Part shown: one piece after another, positions 8,098-9,765 of the stretch | Numbering within the stretch: position 1 is the first letter of the stretch | Layout of the letters: each line of letters starts with the position of its first letter | Origin: Gammaproteobacteria bacterium | GTDB lineage: Bacteria; Pseudomonadota; Gammaproteobacteria; Porifericomitales; Porifericomitaceae | Length of the DNA stretch: 9,765 nt | Direction of reading: 5' to 3' | NCBI GenBank assembly: GCA_028817255.1 | Contig: JAPPQA010000105.1 | Location: 8,656-18,420 of the forward strand | Notes under the pieces: generated by a model | What the model was told of the DNA's origin: nothing | The model's database searches: none | The model's input: the letters and a program-made list of their open reading frames with translations, nothing else | Made by a program: the position numbers and the translations under genes

Positions 8098-8871
8098 ATG
8101 GCCCGGCGCGCCGACAAGTACCGGCTCTACGAGCGCTCCGTCCAGTGCCCGGAGGCGGAGTTGGATTTCGTGCGCCGCGTCTATAAAAAGTGGCGCGGGC
8201 GGGCGCCCCGCGTCCTGCGGGAAGATTTCTGCGGCACTGCCGCGGTCGCCCGCGAGTGGGTGCGGCGCAACCGGGCCCACACCGCCGTCGGCATAGACCG
8301 GGAGCCGGCGGTATTGGCATGGGCGCGCCGCCGCGGCGGCGAGCACGAACGGCTGCTGCTGTTGCAATCCGACGTCTTGCAGGCCCGGCGGGCGCCGCTC
8401 GCGGATGTCCTGGTCGCCATGAATTTCAGTTACTGGATATTCAAGGAGCGGGCGCTCCTGCGCCGGTATTTTCGGCGGGCGCGGGCGGGGCTGAAGCCGG
8501 GCGGGCTGTTTTTTCTGGACGCCTACGGAGGCAGCGAGGCGTACACGGAAATGGCGGAGGAGACGCGCTATCCGGGTTTCGTCTATATCTGGGATCAGGC
8601 GAGTTACAACCCCCTGGACGCCGGGGCCGTCTGTCATATTCATTTCCGCTTCCCCGACGGTTCCCTGCTGAAACGGGCCTTCAGCTACGACTGGCGCCTG
8701 TGGAGCCTGCCCGAGATCCAGGAGCTCCTGCGCGAGGCCGGTTTTGCCCGGGTCGCCGTGTATTGGGAGGGCGTTGGCCGCAACGGCAAGGGGAACGGGA
8801 TCTACCGGCCGGTGCGCCGCGCCGATGCCGACCCGGCCTGGATCGCCTACATCGTTGCCGGCGCCGGCTGA
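8098..8871 (+). CDS. Class I SAM-dependent methyltransferase, substrate unknown
   Basis: From ATG 8098 the product has 257 residues with a Rossmann-type SAM-binding fold. REDFCGTAAVAREW (41-54) takes the place of the glycine-rich motif I. VGID (64-67) supplies the acidic residue at the end of strand 2, SDVL (91-94) is the motif II area, AMNFSYWIFKER (107-118) is the motif IV region, and LKPGGLFFLDAYGG (132-145) is the post-motif strand. The C-terminal half carries HIHFRFPDGSLLKRAFSYDW (180-199), LWSLPEI and VYWEG, probably the substrate-binding part. It resembles a proteobacterial class I methyltransferase group annotated only in general terms; I do not know a substrate. No good ribosome binding site precedes the ATG. 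TTG at 8047 is an alternative that adds 17 basic residues and lies only 8 bases after phoU. Same strand and closeness to phoU suggest co-transcription. Confidence 0.85.
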   Translation: MARRADKYRLYERSVQCPEAELDFVRRVYKKWRGRAPRVLREDFCGTAAVAREWVRRNRAHTAVGIDREPAVLAWARRRGGEHERLLLLQSDVLQARRAPLADVLVAMNFSYWIFKERALLRRYFRRARAGLKPGGLFFLDAYGGSEAYTEMAEETRYPGFVYIWDQASYNPLDAGAVCHIHFRFPDGSLLKRAFSYDWRLWSLPEIQELLREAGFARVAVYWEGVGRNGKGNGIYRPVRRADADPAWIAYIVAGAG

Positions 8872-8908
8872 GGCCGCCGCGCAAAAACCCGCTTTGGAGA
8901 AATAGGAC

Positions 8909-9001
8909 ATGCCTACTTGGGGCTTACACGTTACTCCCCCGCCCGTAGTTCCGCTCGCGCTTCTGTGGATAAATCTGTTGATAAGTATTTTGGGCGCTTG
9001 A
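8909..9001 (+). CDS. Possible 30-residue membrane peptide
   Basis: An ATG at 8909 has GGAGA (8896-8900) eight bases upstream, a good ribosome binding site. It opens a 30-codon frame ending in TGA at 8999-9001. The product starts MPTWGLHVTPPPVVP and continues as an uncharged hydrophobic segment (LALLWINLLISILGA, 16-30) long enough for a short or tilted membrane helix. There are no charged residues apart from one His. It could be a small membrane protein, a type I toxin-like peptide, or a chance frame. It overlaps DnaA-box-like motifs, so its base composition may reflect DNA function and not coding. No homologue is recognised. Confidence 0.3.
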   Translation: MPTWGLHVTPPPVVPLALLWINLLISILGA

Positions 9002-9014
9002 TGACGCTTGATAA
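8964..9014. other. Cluster of DnaA-box-like / TTGATAA repeats
   Basis: TGTGGATAA (8964-8972) is a perfect consensus DnaA box on the minus strand (TTATCCACA). TGTTGATAA (8976-8984) differs from it by one base and lies 12 bases on. CGCTTGATGA (8995-9004) and CGCTTGATAA (9005-9014) form a direct 10-base repeat sharing the TGAT core. Core-to-core intervals are 12, 20 and 10 bases, so the copies fall roughly on one face of the helix. This could be a DnaA- or other protein-binding site, or iteron-like repeats. Part of it overlaps the small ORF at 8909-9001. The motifs are plain in the sequence; the function is inferred. Confidence 0.4.
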
Positions 9015-9039
9015 GACAAAACACTAGAGCGTCTTGGCC

Positions 9040-9069
9040 TTGCTTTTCCTGTCCACGGACTATTAAGAT
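9040..9069 (+). promoter_or_regulatory. Weak candidate promoter upstream of the 9121 ORF
   Basis: TTGCTT (9040-9045) could be a -35 element and TAAGAT (9064-9069) a -10 element with an 18-base spacer. Both match consensus only partly. A promoter is expected somewhere here because the composition changes after the methyltransferase gene, but this exact placement is tentative. Confidence 0.2.
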
Positions 9070-9120
9070 TGCATGCATGTCCTGCGTCGGTGCGCTTGCG
9101 AGGGAATGTAAGCAGAGCTA

Positions 9121-9498
9121 ATGGCTACTCATGAGCAAAATATCGTGGACTGGGAAATGGACCGGGAACAAAAACGCGCTATGTCGCCGAGGTTTCGTTC
9201 CGACTCGGAGCATAATCTGACGGGCGCTAAATTTCTGGCGGAAGAGATTGCTGTGCCGGCAACTGGCGCGGCGCGCGGGAGACTTGCCACTGCGACGATA
9301 TACCGTTATCTCAGAAGAGACCACGGCTTCTTGCGCGGCCTTGTTCAAGGCATAGGCGCTTTGGGTGTTGCCGTGGGCGCTGTTGATTGTACAAAGAACA
9401 ACATGCCGCGCTACCCAAGGGACGCGCTTTCGCTGGATCAAAAGCGCATTGGCGGCGACATGTGGAGAATATTGAGACGTTCTCGTAGAAGCGCGTGA
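9121..9498 (+). CDS. Hypothetical protein of 125 residues
   Basis: I do not recognise this protein. The first 35 or so residues are polar and charged. A central stretch, LAEEIAVPATGAARGRLATA (39-58), leads to TIYRYLRRDHGFLRG, which could be helical, and then a small hydrophobic segment GLVQGIGALGVAVGAV (73-88). A single Cys follows (DCTKNN). The C-terminus is basic (MWRILRRSRRSA). Codon use differs from the pst genes, with more A or T at third positions and AGA/ATA/ACT codons. The ribosome binding site is poor. It ends nine bases before the start of the DUF2335-like gene, so the two may be co-transcribed. It could be a real accessory gene, a decayed remnant, or a chance frame. Confidence 0.4.
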   Translation: MATHEQNIVDWEMDREQKRAMSPRFRSDSEHNLTGAKFLAEEIAVPATGAARGRLATATIYRYLRRDHGFLRGLVQGIGALGVAVGAVDCTKNNMPRYPRDALSLDQKRIGGDMWRILRRSRRSA

Positions 9499-9507
9499 AA
9501 AAAATAA

Positions 9508-9765
9508 ATGACAAAAAAGAGGGCGAAAAGAAAAAGGGCGCAGTCAAAACTCCTTAGGTCAAACCCTAAACCCGTCGTCGAGAATGAGGAAGACGACGAC
9601 AAATCTTCTGAGAAATCCGCCATCGTGGAAACCGTGGAAACCATGGCGGCGTCGTTTTCCGGCCCTCTTCCTCCCCCGGAGATGCTTCGGGCCTACGATG
9701 AGGTCTTGCCGGGAAGTGCGAAAGATTTCTTGGCAACGCTGAAGGTGGAACAAGCCCACCGCATT
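9508..9765 (+). CDS. DUF2335-family predicted membrane protein, 5' part only
   Basis: The frame runs from ATG 9508 off the end of the window; 86 codons are visible. Residues 1-15 are strongly basic (MTKKRAKRKRAQSKL) and residues 24-36 are acidic. Then comes FSGPLPPPEMLRAYDEVLPG (50-69) and LKVEQAHRI (78-86), the conserved opening of the DUF2335 domain, where a phenylalanine-rich FSGPLPPPE motif is followed by a Tyr, a PG turn and a Gln-Ala-His-Arg helix. Full-length members usually continue into two membrane helices, which would lie beyond the window. Their function is not established. The gene starts nine bases after the preceding ORF, with an A-rich leader instead of a clear ribosome binding site. 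A tandem GTGGAAACC repeat (9625-9642) encodes VETVET. The basic leader and low GC contrast with the upstream operon. Confidence 0.75.
   Translation, partial: MTKKRAKRKRAQSKLLRSNPKPVVENEEDDDKSSEKSAIVETVETMAASFSGPLPPPEMLRAYDEVLPGSAKDFLATLKVEQAHRI

Noticed and set aside
7918..9078. Minus-strand open frame opposite the methyltransferase
   Set aside because: No recognisable domain, opposite an intact methyltransferase fold; explained by GC-rich codon use.
9118..9441. Minus-strand frame opposite the 125-residue hypothetical ORF (107 codons)
   Set aside because: No family features, and the plus-strand frame fits the direction and close spacing to the DUF2335 gene. Neither is certain, but the plus-strand reading is preferred.
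9513..9519. AAAAAAG as a programmed frameshift site
   Set aside because: It lies in the first codons of the DUF2335-like gene, and the zero frame continues into the conserved domain, so no frameshift is needed.

Overview
The window is a GC-rich, densely coding stretch from a Gram-negative bacterium, most likely a gammaproteobacterium. The evidence is an outer-membrane phosphate-selective porin ending in Phe, a PstS of the GSDT/GSST type, unusually long PstC and PstA permeases like those of Pseudomonas- and Vibrio-type pst operons, and frequent GTG/TTG starts. No ribosomal RNA or other marker allows closer placement; an uncultured lineage is possible.

Positions 2-8038 form a complete high-affinity phosphate uptake and signalling locus, all on the + strand: OprP/OprO-type porin, pstS, pstC, pstA, pstB, phoU. 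The porin passes phosphate across the outer membrane. PstS captures it in the periplasm, PstC and PstA form the inner-membrane channel, PstB supplies ATP hydrolysis, and PhoU relays transport status to the Pho two-component system. phoB and phoR are not in the window. pstC-pstA and pstA-pstB are separated by one base each. Stem-loops sit between porin and pstS and between pstS and pstC, and pstS has by far the strongest ribosome binding site, which fits a need for excess binding protein.

A class I SAM-dependent methyltransferase (8098-8871) follows phoU in the same direction. Its substrate is unknown; it may be a co-transcribed passenger or a Pho-linked enzyme.

From about 8872 the character changes. 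GC falls, coding becomes sparse, and the sequence holds a possible 30-residue membrane peptide (8909-9001), a helically phased cluster of DnaA-box-like motifs (8964-9014), an unrecognised small ORF (9121-9498) and the 5' part of a DUF2335-family gene running off the end (9508-9765). This looks like the junction between conserved core and accessory DNA. No CRISPR array, insertion sequence, tRNA or rRNA was seen.

The main locus is a well-known system. The least explained parts are the large extra domains in PstC and PstA, the repeat-built leader in front of phoU, and the 8872-9765 tail.
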